From Isosphaeraceae bacterium (GTDB lineage: Bacteria; Planctomycetota; Planctomycetia; Isosphaerales; Isosphaeraceae), in assembly GCA_025356475.1 (NCBI GenBank), contig JANXSX010000064.1, forward strand, positions 1 through 64,000: a DNA stretch of 64,000 bases, written 5' to 3'. The translations under genes and the position numbers were made by a program. How positions within the stretch are numbered: the stretch's first letter is position 1; every line of letters starts with the position of its first letter. A model generated the notes under the pieces. That model searched no databases, was not told the DNA's origin, and saw only the letters and a program-made list of their open reading frames with translations. Of this stretch, positions 27,467-36,794 are shown piece after piece.

Positions 27467-30118
27467 ATGGCCGTCCGATTGCGACCTTACGGGCTCGCGT
27501 TTTTGAGCAGCCTGTGCATTATGATCCTCGAACTCGTCGCCAGCCGGTTGGTGGCTCGTCACGTGGGAGGCTCGTTGACTGTTTGGACCAGCGTGATCGG
27601 CATCATGCTTGCGGGTATCTGCCTGGGAAATATCCTGGGCGGGCGGCTCGCCGACCGAGCTGAGCCGAGCCGAGTTGTCGGTCCATTGTTCGCCGTGGGG
27701 ACCTTCCTGACACTCGGGAGCCTCTGGGTCAACGCGTATGCGGGGGTGATCCCTGATTTTGAGTCGCTTCCCTGGCTCCGGACAATCCTGGTCGTGATCG
27801 CCGACTTCCTCATCCCGACGACGGTTCTCGGGATGGTTGGCCCCGTTGTCGCCAAGATGGCCGTCGAGCAATCGACCAAGTCGGGCACAGCGGTCGGCAA
27901 CGTTTACTTCAGCGGGGCCGTCGGCTCAATCGTAGGGACGTTCATCGCCGGTTTCTACCTGATTTACTGGTCGACGACGACCACGATCGTCAACGTGGTT
28001 GGAGCGGGCCTGGCCTTCCTCTCGCTCTTGATGCTGGCTGGACCGTTTGCCAAGATTGTGGGTGGATTAACGGTGATCCTGCTGGCGCTGGGTTCGATCT
28101 CGCCGATCACTGCGAATCTGCCTGCCATCGGGGTGAATCTGGGTTCGACCCCGATCAATCCATTGATCCTTGCCGGACACTTCGCGTCCCTGGTGCTGGC
28201 GATCGTTGGCCTTGTCCAACTTGCGAAGGCTTGGCAGCCGTCCGACCTCGCGTTTGCGGATCTCGACGATGATGGCGCGGGGGTCAAGCCGACGTTGACC
28301 GACCTGGCAATCCTCTCATTTATGGCGAGCATGGCCTTCATGGCTCTCGAAATGGTCGCCGGTCGGTTGGTCACGCGTCACCTCGGTTCGAGCATCTACG
28401 GCTGGACGAGCGTGATTGGTGTCTTGCTGGGTGGGCTGAGCATTGGGAATTGGCTGGGGGGCCAGATCGCCAACAAGGTGACGAAAGAGACGCAGGCAAG
28501 CTGGCTCTTCATGGTTGCCTCGGCCATGGTTCTCACGATCCTCTTCCTGGAGACCCCTCACGAGAAGCTCGGGCCGTTGTTGCTGGGCGGCTCCGACATT
28601 CCCGTCCTCAGCCGGGCGATCACTTTGACGACCGTGCTGGGCTTTCCTGCCACCTGGCCTTACCGTGTCTTGATCGTCACGACCCTCGTGTTCCTGCTCC
28701 CGGCAATCGCGATGGGAACCTTCAGCCCCGTCGTGGCGAAGCTCGCAATCGAACGGATGCGGAAGTCGAAGCGAACCGGTCGCGCGATCGGACAGGTCTA
28801 CGCGTGGGGGATCGTCGGCAGTATCCTCGGGACCTTCCTGACCGGTTTCTTCCTGATTGACCTGCTGGGCACCAAGGGTGTCCTCCTGGCGTTGGCCGCC
28901 ACCATGGCGTTCGCGGCTACCTATCTCGGCTCGGTTTGGCATGCCGCTTGGGCGGGTATCCCCCTCGGCCTGTGCATCATTGCCTTCACACCCGCCGCAT
29001 GGTTTGAGCAGCAGGGGGTCAAGTGGGGCATCCGCGAGGAGAAGGGGAACCTTGAGAAAGAGGATGCCGAGAACGCCTGGGTCCATGAAAGTAATTATTA
29101 CTACATCAAAGTCACGAATGAACGCGTTGCGGAAGGCAAGAAGCGAACGTTGGTCCTCGACAACCTGATCCATGGCTACTTTATCCTCGACCACCCGGAA
29201 CGGCTCGACTATGATTATGAGCATATCTACGCTCTCGTTGCCGACCGTGTGATCCGCGCCAAGGCGAAGAAGGCCGCCAAAGGTGATGTGCCGCCGCCGG
29301 TCGAGGGGAAGGTCGATACCAAGGGTTTCGGGGTCAACACGATGTTCCTTGGTGGTGGTGCCTACACCTTCCAACGCTACATGCAGTTCCAGTATCCCGG
29401 GACGAATGTCGATGTCGCTGAGATCGACCCTGCGGTCTTGAAGGCCAACCAGATGGCCACTGGCCTTCCCAAAGACACGACGATCCAGACCACCTTGGGG
29501 GATGCCCGCGCGTTCGTTGAGCGCAACCAAGGCAAGAAGCAATATGACGTGATCTTCGGCGACGCCTTTAACGACTTCTCGGTTCCTTGGCACCTGACCA
29601 CCAGGGAATTCAACGAGAAGTTGGGCTCGATGCTCGCCCCGGAAGGCGTCTACATGATTAACATTATTGATGTCTACGAGAGTGATGCCCACGCAGCTCG
29701 TGAGGCTGAGAAGACGATCGAACTTGGCAAGGACAAACGTTCGCCCGATGCAATCAAGGCTGCCGAACTCGCGACCGCCCACGAGTATGGCGGCTTTCTG
29801 GGAGCGTGGGTCAAGACCGCCAAGCTGACGTTTCCTCATGTCTACGTGTTCGGCACGACCGAGGTTCCCGGTGGTGGCCAGCGTGAGACGTTTGTGGTGG
29901 TTGTCAGCAAGCAACCGCTCGACCTGGATAGCTTGGGGGGTCGAGACGAAGACCCACGCTTCTTCGAGAACGACAAGCTCTTCGAACCAAAGCCGTTTCC
30001 CGCTGCGGATATGGCTGAGATCGAGGTTCGCTCGCGTGGGATTATTTTGACCGATGACTACGCCCCGGTCGAGAACTTGCTCGCGCCGGTGGCCAAGACC
30101 CGTGGCAACGAGTATTGA
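27467..30118 (+). CDS. Fused polytopic membrane / spermidine-synthase-like protein
   Basis: 883 residues from the ATG at 27467 (MAVRLRPYGLAFLSSLCIMI). Residues 1-240 and ~285-530 are two similar blocks of six or so membrane segments. Each begins ELVASRLVARHVGGS / EMVAGRLVTRHLGSS and SVIGIMLAGICLGN / SVIGVLLGGLSIGN, an internal duplication. The C-terminal ~330 residues form a Rossmann methyltransferase-like spermidine synthase domain: FLGGGAYTFQRYM, VAEIDPAVLKANQ, LGDARAFVE, DVIFGDAFNDFSVPWHL. Such fused proteins are common in planctomycetes. Polyamine synthesis is possible but unproven, and no SAM decarboxylase is nearby. It is coupled to the thioredoxin-like gene three bases downstream. Confidence 0.85.
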   Translation: MAVRLRPYGLAFLSSLCIMILELVASRLVARHVGGSLTVWTSVIGIMLAGICLGNILGGRLADRAEPSRVVGPLFAVGTFLTLGSLWVNAYAGVIPDFESLPWLRTILVVIADFLIPTTVLGMVGPVVAKMAVEQSTKSGTAVGNVYFSGAVGSIVGTFIAGFYLIYWSTTTTIVNVVGAGLAFLSLLMLAGPFAKIVGGLTVILLALGSISPITANLPAIGVNLGSTPINPLILAGHFASLVLAIVGLVQLAKAWQPSDLAFADLDDDGAGVKPTLTDLAILSFMASMAFMALEMVAGRLVTRHLGSSIYGWTSVIGVLLGGLSIGNWLGGQIANKVTKETQASWLFMVASAMVLTILFLETPHEKLGPLLLGGSDIPVLSRAITLTTVLGFPATWPYRVLIVTTLVFLLPAIAMGTFSPVVAKLAIERMRKSKRTGRAIGQVYAWGIVGSILGTFLTGFFLIDLLGTKGVLLALAATMAFAATYLGSVWHAAWAGIPLGLCIIAFTPAAWFEQQGVKWGIREEKGNLEKEDAENAWVHESNYYYIKVTNERVAEGKKRTLVLDNLIHGYFILDHPERLDYDYEHIYALVADRVIRAKAKKAAKGDVPPPVEGKVDTKGFGVNTMFLGGGAYTFQRYMQFQYPGTNVDVAEIDPAVLKANQMATGLPKDTTIQTTLGDARAFVERNQGKKQYDVIFGDAFNDFSVPWHLTTREFNEKLGSMLAPEGVYMINIIDVYESDAHAAREAEKTIELGKDKRSPDAIKAAELATAHEYGGFLGAWVKTAKLTFPHVYVFGTTEVPGGGQRETFVVVVSKQPLDLDSLGGRDEDPRFFENDKLFEPKPFPAADMAEIEVRSRGIILTDDYAPVENLLAPVAKTRGNEY

Positions 30119-30121
30119 CCG

Positions 30122-30706
30122 ATGTCGATCCCGACCGAAGTGAAGAACGATAATCGTGTCTGGATTCGTGTCGGGTTGGGCTTCGTCGTTGCCTGGATCG
30201 CCTATCTCGTGTTCTTCGGACCACGCGACGACCCAGGCGGCCTAACGCCGCCCGACCTGGCCCGCTCGGGCCACAATGTTCCCGTCGACTACGAATGGAC
30301 CGTGGAGGATCTTGAGGGAAAGCCCGTCAAGCTCTCTGCGTTCCAAGGCAAAACGATCTTCCTCAACGTATGGGCCACCTGGTGTGGTCCTTGCCTCCGA
30401 GAGATGCCCGCGATCGAGAACCTGGCCACGAACGGCAAGTGGAAGGATAGGGATATCGTCTTTCTGGCGATCTCAACCGACATGAAAGCCGATACGCTCC
30501 GCCGGTTCGTCAAGGACCGGCCGATGACTGGGCTGACTGTCCTCCGAACGACCACACCGCCGCCGCTCGCTCTTGATAGTGATGGAATCCCAGCGACGTT
30601 CGTGATCGATCGCGCTGGGAAAGTCGTGGTCTCTCAGATCGGGTCCGCTGCGTGGGATGACGCATCGGTGGTCGATTATCTCGACAAGCTTACGGCTCAG
30701 AAGTGA
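30122..30706 (+). CDS. TlpA/ResA-type membrane-anchored thioredoxin-like protein
   Basis: 194 residues with one N-terminal membrane anchor (VGLGFVVAWIAYLVFFG) and a periplasmic thioredoxin fold. The redox motif is WCGPC in ATWCGPCLREMPAIE; cis-Pro context follows in DGIPATFVIDRAG. Such proteins reduce disulfides for cytochrome c maturation or other envelope targets. The start is 3 bases after the stop of the spermidine-synthase-like gene, so cotranscription is near certain. The partner reductase is not in the window. Confidence 0.9.
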   Translation: MSIPTEVKNDNRVWIRVGLGFVVAWIAYLVFFGPRDDPGGLTPPDLARSGHNVPVDYEWTVEDLEGKPVKLSAFQGKTIFLNVWATWCGPCLREMPAIENLATNGKWKDRDIVFLAISTDMKADTLRRFVKDRPMTGLTVLRTTTPPPLALDSDGIPATFVIDRAGKVVVSQIGSAAWDDASVVDYLDKLTAQK

Positions 30707-30718
30707 CGCATCGGTGGT

Positions 30719-31618
30719 CTACACCTTGATCTCGACAGGAGCCCCACCGTTGGCCCCGCTCTCGCGAGCCCCTTCGATAAACGCCACGATCTCAAGGGTC
30801 TCGCGGAGGTCGATTGGGAGTTGCTTGGTCTCGAACAGGCTCACGATTTTCTTGAGCAGTTCTCGATAGATGTACTTGGTGCTCACACCTTGGGTAACCA
30901 CCCCCTTGGTGCCGAAAAGGGTGAACCCGTACTCGCCGGATTTGCCCGCTCGTAGGCCCCGGACGCTGGCAACTCGTCCATCGCTCCAGAGGCCGGTCAC
31001 AACCTCGCCCCCCTCGGTGTACAGATTCGTCACCTTCACACAACCAGGACCCATCAGGGTGAAGAGCATCTCTACAGGATGAATCCCGTAGTGGAACAGA
31101 CCGGGATTGCGAGGGTGGGTCGGGGCCGGTCCATACGTGGTGACGCCGATGATTTCACCCACGGGGCTATCTTTGCCTCGTGCGGCGACGACTTCTGGGG
31201 CGTATCGCAAGCTCGAACTCGACATCAGCGGCACATGCTTTCGCATAGCGATGTCAATCAGCGCCTTCGCATCCTTGAGTGAACACGCAAATGGCTTATC
31301 GATATAAGTAGGAATGCCCTTCTCCAAGAACGGCAAGGCGCGGTCGAGATGCACACTTCCGTCGACACTCTCGATCAGGACGGCATCCACCTTGCCGACC
31401 AGTTCTGCGGGATCATTCAGGATCGTCAGGCCATATTCTTTGAGCTTCTCCAGGTTCTTGGGGATCACCTCTGGCGAGATCTGCGAGGTCCCAGGAACTC
31501 CGAACAGGACTTTGGCTCCATCGACCCACTGGTCTTCGGCAATGTCGATATGATTGAGACGTTTGGTGAACTCGACGGCGTGACTGGTGTCGAAGTCGAC
31601 AATTCCGAGCTTGATCAT
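30719..31618 (-). CDS. Gfo/Idh/MocA-family oxidoreductase
   Basis: 299 residues from the ATG at 31618 with GGGAG 9 bases upstream. The N-terminal Rossmann part (KLGIVDFDTSHAVEF, DAVLIESVDGSVHLDRALPF, GIPTYIDKPFACS) keeps the EKP-like motif as DKPFA, where the Lys is catalytic. The C-terminal α/β domain lies around YGIHPVEMLFTLMG, which resembles the His-containing substrate-site motif. The loop GIVDFDTSH replaces the common GxGxxG. Sugar or inositol derivatives are usual substrates. It converges on the thioredoxin-like gene with a 12-base gap. Confidence 0.85.
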   Translation of the reverse strand: MIKLGIVDFDTSHAVEFTKRLNHIDIAEDQWVDGAKVLFGVPGTSQISPEVIPKNLEKLKEYGLTILNDPAELVGKVDAVLIESVDGSVHLDRALPFLEKGIPTYIDKPFACSLKDAKALIDIAMRKHVPLMSSSSLRYAPEVVAARGKDSPVGEIIGVTTYGPAPTHPRNPGLFHYGIHPVEMLFTLMGPGCVKVTNLYTEGGEVVTGLWSDGRVASVRGLRAGKSGEYGFTLFGTKGVVTQGVSTKYIYRELLKKIVSLFETKQLPIDLRETLEIVAFIEGARESGANGGAPVEIKV

Positions 31619-31718
31619 GAGGTTCACTCCCTGATAGACGTTCAGTCACTCGTACGCCAAAAATCGTGATCCTCGAAGATTAACCTGCACGAGACACATT
31701 CGCGAGAGCCTTCCGCCT

Positions 31719-32336
31719 CTAGCGGACCCTCAGGCCAAGTATCAGCCAGAAGATCAGGAGCAGGAGCACGAACCCGAGCGTTACTCCCTCACGGATCGCG
31801 TCGGTCAAGAGACGGACCGGACGGAGCTTGGGGGTCCGACGAACAACGTCTCGATACTCGGGTGAGAAGACCAAGGTGGCGGCGGGTGTGGCAGTCAGCC
31901 GGATCAGCCACCAAGGGATCGCGCTTGTGGCAAGGAGCAGGAGCACACGCCCCGCCGAGGCCCTGCCAATCGATTGAACGATCCCAAACAGGAGCAAGCC
32001 CATGAAGACCGCAGAGCCCGCGAACACCACCAGTCGAGCCCATCCACGAAGTCCTCTCAGAGCCATGCCAATGGCCCCGGAGCCGACCGACCCTATCAGC
32101 ACAACGAGACCGATCCAAGGACCGTCCAGATCGAAGATCAACACCAGACCCGCTGCGCCAAGGAGTCCACAAAAGACGAGGAAGTATTGCGAAACCGCTC
32201 GAACCTGAATCTCGTGAGGTAAATACTCGCGCCTGATGGTCGCCAACGCATCCTCACCGACAGGGGCCTCACGACCCGAGGCGGTGACGTCGGTTTCCGG
32301 CGGAGCGAAGTAGTTGGTCGGCTCCTCGTGATTCAT
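31719..32336 (-). CDS. Small multi-pass membrane protein, paralogue of the next gene
   Basis: 205 residues from the ATG at 32336; an ATG at 32378 in the same frame gives 14 more residues. A short cytosolic N-terminus with YFAPPETDV and EDALATIRREYLPHEIQVRA precedes four or five membrane segments and a final hydrophobic helix (LGFVLLLLIFWLILGL). The 32501-33157 product has the same plan (NPYGAPQADL, EIEAIRRKYLSHEASVKS). The shared N-terminal IRR[EK]YL-HE-VKS block marks an unnamed family. It is the last gene of the long leftward run. Confidence 0.7.
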   Translation of the reverse strand: MNHEEPTNYFAPPETDVTASGREAPVGEDALATIRREYLPHEIQVRAVSQYFLVFCGLLGAAGLVLIFDLDGPWIGLVVLIGSVGSGAIGMALRGLRGWARLVVFAGSAVFMGLLLFGIVQSIGRASAGRVLLLLATSAIPWWLIRLTATPAATLVFSPEYRDVVRRTPKLRPVRLLTDAIREGVTLGFVLLLLIFWLILGLRVR

Positions 32337-32500
32337 GAAAGTGCTCGGCAAGGGATCACTTTCGCTGTTAAACCTCATCGAGGGGTCGCATGGGAATGTT
32401 CGATCCCACGATGAGATGCTGAATGATGGCCGTCGGTTAGTGGTGACCCGCTAGAGGACAGGCCTCGCGGATCACGCTGGGAGTGAAGCCAGCTATGACG

Positions 32501-33157
32501 CTACCTTCGCCCACCGATCAGGAAGCCCAAGACTCCTACGCAAATAACGGAGATGACCAATGCCAAGAGGAACTTGACCAGACACCCCGACTTGTACTTG
32601 ATGTGGGGGGTGAGCCGGATGATCTCTTGGTAGGAAGCAGAAAAGACATATGAGCCTTTGGCCGAGACCAGCAAGTAAAGCACATAGGAGACGATCAGTC
32701 CTGGGATCAGTAGGCCTGCGAAGGCGGCACCGGCCTGCTCGGGCCCCGACTGTCCAGAGAGGATCAACTGGACGAACGCGATCACAAAGTAGAGACAGCC
32801 GAATACCACCGCGACCCACCTTGCCCATGTTTTCAGGTGGGTCAAGCCGTATCCCAGCGAGAAGTTGAGAACAGCAAGACCGACGTAAATCACCAGCACA
32901 AACACGAAAGTGCCAGCCATGTTCAACTGATTCGCCGCGATCGAATACCCTAGAGCAATGCAACCCATGATGAGCAAGATACCACTCAGATAATAAAGCG
33001 AGCCGATCGATTTGACGGACGCCTCATGACTCAAGTACTTGCGACGAATGGCTTCGATTTCGCCGAATTCGGGATGAACCTCATGGGCAGGGGCAAGATC
33101 GGCCTGGGGTGCGCCATAGGGATTGAATTCTTCGGGAGGTCCGGGATTGATCGGCAT
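32501..33157 (-). CDS. Small multi-pass membrane protein, paralogue of the previous gene
   Basis: 218 residues from the ATG at 33157, supported by AGAAGGG eight bases upstream. After PYGAPQADLAPAHEVHPE comes EIEAIRRKYLSHEASVKSIG, then about five hydrophobic segments. A C-terminal stretch (IKYKSGCLVKFLLALVISVI) ends in a short basic tail. The gene follows the DUF58 gene by 23 bases and is followed 164 bases later by its paralogue. Tandem duplication is the simple explanation. Function is unknown. Confidence 0.7.
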   Translation of the reverse strand: MPINPGPPEEFNPYGAPQADLAPAHEVHPEFGEIEAIRRKYLSHEASVKSIGSLYYLSGILLIMGCIALGYSIAANQLNMAGTFVFVLVIYVGLAVLNFSLGYGLTHLKTWARWVAVVFGCLYFVIAFVQLILSGQSGPEQAGAAFAGLLIPGLIVSYVLYLLVSAKGSYVFSASYQEIIRLTPHIKYKSGCLVKFLLALVISVICVGVLGFLIGGRR

Positions 33158-33180
33158 TGAGGCGTCCCTTCTTATGGACA

Positions 33181-34566
33181 TTACAGTAAGTGTCGGGCTT
33201 TGATATCTAGGTACTGGTTGACCAGAGGAGCGGTCAGGTCCGTTGGATCGACGTCCAGGGTCATGATACCTCGTTTCCGCAGCGATGACAGCGCTGTCTC
33301 ACGCCAGTTGAGCATCCCCGCTGCGGCGGCCCCCTGGTACATCTCCAAACCATGTTCAGGAGCCCGGTCGGCGAGTCGGAACAGGTCCTGATCGCGAAGA
33401 AACACACCCAACGGCAGGTGCTTGCCAACCGTCCGGCCCAGTTGATCGGCGACGATCTGGGCGTTAACGTCGTCCATCACACTGGTCATCAGCACCACCA
33501 ACGAACGCTTGCGGCACCGTTTCTCAAGTTCTATAAACGCATGATCATAGCGTGGTTCAACGATCTCGGGGAATATGTTATGGACCGCATGGATCAACCG
33601 AGGTGTCCGGTGCGGGCCACCCATGGGAGGGACAAAGGCGCGGACCCGATCCGAAAAGACCATCAGCCCCACCTGGTCGCCCCGAATCAATGCGACGTGG
33701 GCGAGCATCAGCATGGCGTTAAAAGCGTGATCCAGAGGTGAGAGCCCACCCCCGGTGTTGCCGGCCATCATTCGACCGCAATCGATCAAGAAAATCAAGC
33801 GCTGGGATTGATTGACTTGATGGGCCCGAACCGTCAGTTTACGTCGACGCGCGGTGGCCCGCCAATCCATATGTCGGGGCTCATCACCTTCGCTATAATC
33901 ACGCAACCGCTCAAACTCATTATCGGTCCCGAGTTGTCTCGACTGACGCACCCCCAATGCGCTGAGCTTGTCGCGCCTCGCGAGCACTGTATAGCGCGAA
34001 AGCTGGCGAACGTCGGGGTAGACCTTCACTTCGCTCGTCGCCTCGATCTCGACTTGACGGCGCCAGAACCCCAGACGACTTTGCACCAATGTGTCGACCC
34101 GTTCGAATCGATACGAGCCCCGACGCAGTGGTTTCACGTGCGATACGAGGATTGTGCGACCGCCCCGACCCGGAATCTTGGCCTCAAACTCCACCGGGTC
34201 CGCCAAGAAGGTCGGTGGCAGATCGTCGCGAAGTTTGACGATCCGTTGGCTCCAACCCATGTTGGTAATCGTCAACTCCACATCAAACGGCTCGCCGATG
34301 GAAGCCACCGACGTGCAGGATCTCTCTGCGATCCAGCGATCGGCACCAATGAGCGTTAGCAGATCAATCATTGCAACTAATGCGATTGCTGCGTCGAAGA
34401 GGATGATCCATGGGCGGAGCCAATCGATCACGAGAAGACCCAGTGAGAGCAACACCGGAAAGACCATGAGCATCACCAGCGGTCGCCCCGGCCAGATCTT
34501 GGGGAGGCGAAACCAACGGACTTTGGCTCGGGTTGTGGGCACGATTCTCGTCGCGACAAGCGTCAT
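33181..34566 (-). CDS. DUF58 domain-containing protein
   Basis: 461 residues. Two N-terminal membrane segments (PLVMLMVFPVLLSLGLLVID and IILFDAAIALVAMIDLLTLI) are followed by a β-rich part and the DUF58 signature GTDNEFERLRDYSEGDEPRH plus MDWRATARRRKLTVR. A von Willebrand A-like domain starts at LIFLIDCGRMM; DxGxM is close to the MIDAS DxSxS but lacks the serines. DUF58 proteins are coupled to MoxR ATPases, which act as chaperones on them. It overlaps the MoxR gene by 4 bases, so translation is coupled. Confidence 0.9.
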   Translation of the reverse strand: MTLVATRIVPTTRAKVRWFRLPKIWPGRPLVMLMVFPVLLSLGLLVIDWLRPWIILFDAAIALVAMIDLLTLIGADRWIAERSCTSVASIGEPFDVELTITNMGWSQRIVKLRDDLPPTFLADPVEFEAKIPGRGGRTILVSHVKPLRRGSYRFERVDTLVQSRLGFWRRQVEIEATSEVKVYPDVRQLSRYTVLARRDKLSALGVRQSRQLGTDNEFERLRDYSEGDEPRHMDWRATARRRKLTVRAHQVNQSQRLIFLIDCGRMMAGNTGGGLSPLDHAFNAMLMLAHVALIRGDQVGLMVFSDRVRAFVPPMGGPHRTPRLIHAVHNIFPEIVEPRYDHAFIELEKRCRKRSLVVLMTSVMDDVNAQIVADQLGRTVGKHLPLGVFLRDQDLFRLADRAPEHGLEMYQGAAAAGMLNWRETALSSLRKRGIMTLDVDPTDLTAPLVNQYLDIKARHLL

Positions 34567-35576
34567 GACAAGGGCACCTCGACCGATCGGAGCAACTCGT
34601 TGAGCAGCTCATCGACACCCCGACCTTCGACTTCTGCTTCCGGGGTCAAGATCACGCGATGCCGAAGGGCGGGGATCGCGACTTCCTGAACATCGTCGGG
34701 CAGTGCGAAATCCCGTCCTTCGAGGGCTGCCACAGCACGCGAGGCACGCAACATCGATACGCCGGCTCGGGGCGAAGCGCCCAGGGAGAATGTGGGCCAC
34801 TGCCGGGTCTTTCGGACGATCAGGGAGATATAATTGATGACCCGATCATCGACCGTGACTGACTCGCAGGAACGCTGGGCTTCGAGCACTTCGGTAGGGC
34901 TAGTCACTTGCATTAAGTTTGAAGCATGGAGCACATCCGTGCCGAGAATGCGTGTGTGCAGCCTGAGGATGCTTGCCTCTTCGTCCGCCGACGGATAATC
35001 GACCACCAGCTTGAACAAGAATCGATCAAGCTGTGCCTCGGGCAAGTGGTAAGTTCCTTCCTGCTCGATCGGATTTTGGGTCGCGAGTACGAGGAAGGGT
35101 CGCTCGATCGCGTGCGAAACCCCGTCGATCGTGACCTTGGTCTCCTGCATGATTTCCAGCAAGGCGGAGTGCGTTTTGGCGGGGGCGCGGTTGATCTCGT
35201 CGGCCAGCAAGAGCTGTGTGAAGACCGGCCCAGGCCGAAACCGGAAGTCACCTAATTTCTCGTCAAAGATCGGGGTACCGGTGACATCGGAGGGCATCAA
35301 GTCCGGGGTGAATTGGATTCTGTTGAAGGCACATCCCAAGACCTTCCCGAGTGCTCGGACCAGCAAGGTTTTGCCCAGTCCGGGAACGCTTTCGATCAGA
35401 ACATGGCCATCGGCGAGCAGTGCGATCAGCACGCTGCGTGTCAGCCGTTCCTGACCAACAAACACGGTGTTGACCTCTGCGAGAACGCGCTCTGCCCAAC
35501 CGGAGACGCCGCTCGATCGGGGTGTCGTCTCGTCTTCAACGTCGAAGTTGTCGGGCAGTTTCTCAAACTCGCTCAC
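34563..35576 (-). CDS. MoxR-family AAA+ ATPase
   Basis: 337 residues from a GTG at 35576 with AAGGA upstream; a TTG at 35621 would add 15 residues. Walker A is GLGKTLL in ESVPGLGKTLLVRALG, Walker B is LLADEINRAPAKTHSALLE, and sensor/arginine-finger regions follow in ATQNPIEQEGTYHLPEAQLD. The C-terminal lid has SPRAG in GASPRAGVSMLRAS. MoxR ATPases work with vWA or DUF58 proteins on maturation of membrane or periplasmic enzymes. The order MoxR-DUF58 with a 4-base overlap is the canonical arrangement. Confidence 0.92.
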   Translation of the reverse strand: MSEFEKLPDNFDVEDETTPRSSGVSGWAERVLAEVNTVFVGQERLTRSVLIALLADGHVLIESVPGLGKTLLVRALGKVLGCAFNRIQFTPDLMPSDVTGTPIFDEKLGDFRFRPGPVFTQLLLADEINRAPAKTHSALLEIMQETKVTIDGVSHAIERPFLVLATQNPIEQEGTYHLPEAQLDRFLFKLVVDYPSADEEASILRLHTRILGTDVLHASNLMQVTSPTEVLEAQRSCESVTVDDRVINYISLIVRKTRQWPTFSLGASPRAGVSMLRASRAVAALEGRDFALPDDVQEVAIPALRHRVILTPEAEVEGRGVDELLNELLRSVEVPLS

Positions 35577-35621
35577 AGTGATAGATCCTTGGTTGAAGTT
35601 GTCGATAGATATGGTTTGCAA

Positions 35622-36794
35622 TCACATGCTTGTTCGTCTCGGTCGCCGAGATCGAGGGGCTGCGCTGCGCCAGAGACGGTAAGTTGCCAAGATCTCGCGA
35701 GCTTGCTCGGGCGGGACCGATCGTTTCATCAAGCTCCCTAATGCTTCCGGGTGGGCCGCCGGCCGATCGGCATCGCGGGTTGAGATCGGGTCGCGAGCTC
35801 GACCAAGCCGAGGGGCCAGCGCGAACGCACCCAGTAGCGTCAAAACCAACATGTGAGCCAAGATCCAATCAAATGGCGGAGTCTGAGCCAGGTCGTACAG
35901 GCCTCGTTGCGGTGGTTCCTGCTCGCTGACATAAAACCCCTCAACGGACGCAATCTTGGTGTTCGTTCCGCGTTCGTCGATCCAATCAAGAACGCGCTCG
36001 GTGAGGGGGCGTCGTGCCTTGTTCAAGAGCGTCCCGTTCAAGAGGAACGAGCCGTTGGCAATCACAAGAACCTGGCCTCCCTGGTGGAGACTCCACGCGA
36101 TCGCCAGGGCTTTGCCATCCGCCTCCAAGAGGATCTCTGGAGGGTTCTCATCCGGGATCTTGAAGTGTCGGCTCAAATAGATGGCCGCCTTGCTGGCGTC
36201 GACCCCCTCGGACCAGGGGGCTTCCAATGTCTTGGCGGTGCCAGGTCCGTTCCCCTCGACTGCTTCAAACCAGACTGCGGGATCGGCCGGGCCGTCATCG
36301 ACTTCATCCCAAGGGTTCTTGGGTTTCGCCTTGGCCTTTGTCGAGAACGGGCGAATCTTGGGCTTGGAACTCGCCAGATTGCGTTTGGTTGTGGCTCGTT
36401 GATGGTCGGTGACGGTGAGAGTGGTCTTGAGCAACTCGTCCCAGTAATCGACCTCAGCGCTATAATCGTTGAGCACATACACCAGCAGCCGTCCTGGTCT
36501 GCCCTGAAGCCAGCGCGAGTACCAGGCTGCCTCCATGTTGCGGAGTCCTCCTGTGTCGGGTGTGAACCGTACCAACACATCGGCCCAGACTTCGAGTTCG
36601 GGGGTGAGCCTGAGGGCGGGCTTTGTTGGGTGTCCTCGCTGGCGAAGCAGCTCCATAAACGTGCCGATCCCGTTGACGCTGACGCCGCGACTCCGTCCAT
36701 ACGATGTCTCGATCGATGAATCTCCGCAGCCCATGAGACTCGTTGCGACGACGATCCCGAAGAATAGGGCGTTCCGGCATCGAAGCTGGTTCAT
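35622..36794 (-). CDS. DUF4350-domain lipoprotein/membrane protein
   Basis: 390 residues beginning with a lipobox-type signal (VVATSLMGCGDSSIE). DUF4350 is recognised from VNGIGTFMELLRQRGH (substrate-like binding domain) with DVLVRFTPDTGG and the ASVEGFYVSEQEP segment that follows, then a C-terminal membrane helix (WILAHMLVLTLLGAFALAP). The gene is part of the RDD-to-DUF58 cluster and overlaps the DUF4129 gene by 4 bases. Its molecular role is unknown; in such clusters DUF4350 is thought to be part of an envelope complex. Confidence 0.8.
   Translation of the reverse strand: MNQLRCRNALFFGIVVATSLMGCGDSSIETSYGRSRGVSVNGIGTFMELLRQRGHPTKPALRLTPELEVWADVLVRFTPDTGGLRNMEAAWYSRWLQGRPGRLLVYVLNDYSAEVDYWDELLKTTLTVTDHQRATTKRNLASSKPKIRPFSTKAKAKPKNPWDEVDDGPADPAVWFEAVEGNGPGTAKTLEAPWSEGVDASKAAIYLSRHFKIPDENPPEILLEADGKALAIAWSLHQGGQVLVIANGSFLLNGTLLNKARRPLTERVLDWIDERGTNTKIASVEGFYVSEQEPPQRGLYDLAQTPPFDWILAHMLVLTLLGAFALAPRLGRARDPISTRDADRPAAHPEALGSLMKRSVPPEQAREILATYRLWRSAAPRSRRPRRTSM

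Noticed and set aside
28316-29914. 532-residue minus-strand frame opposite the fused membrane gene
   Set aside because: Antisense of a clearly coding membrane/methyltransferase gene; the product is low in hydrophobic segments and matches nothing.
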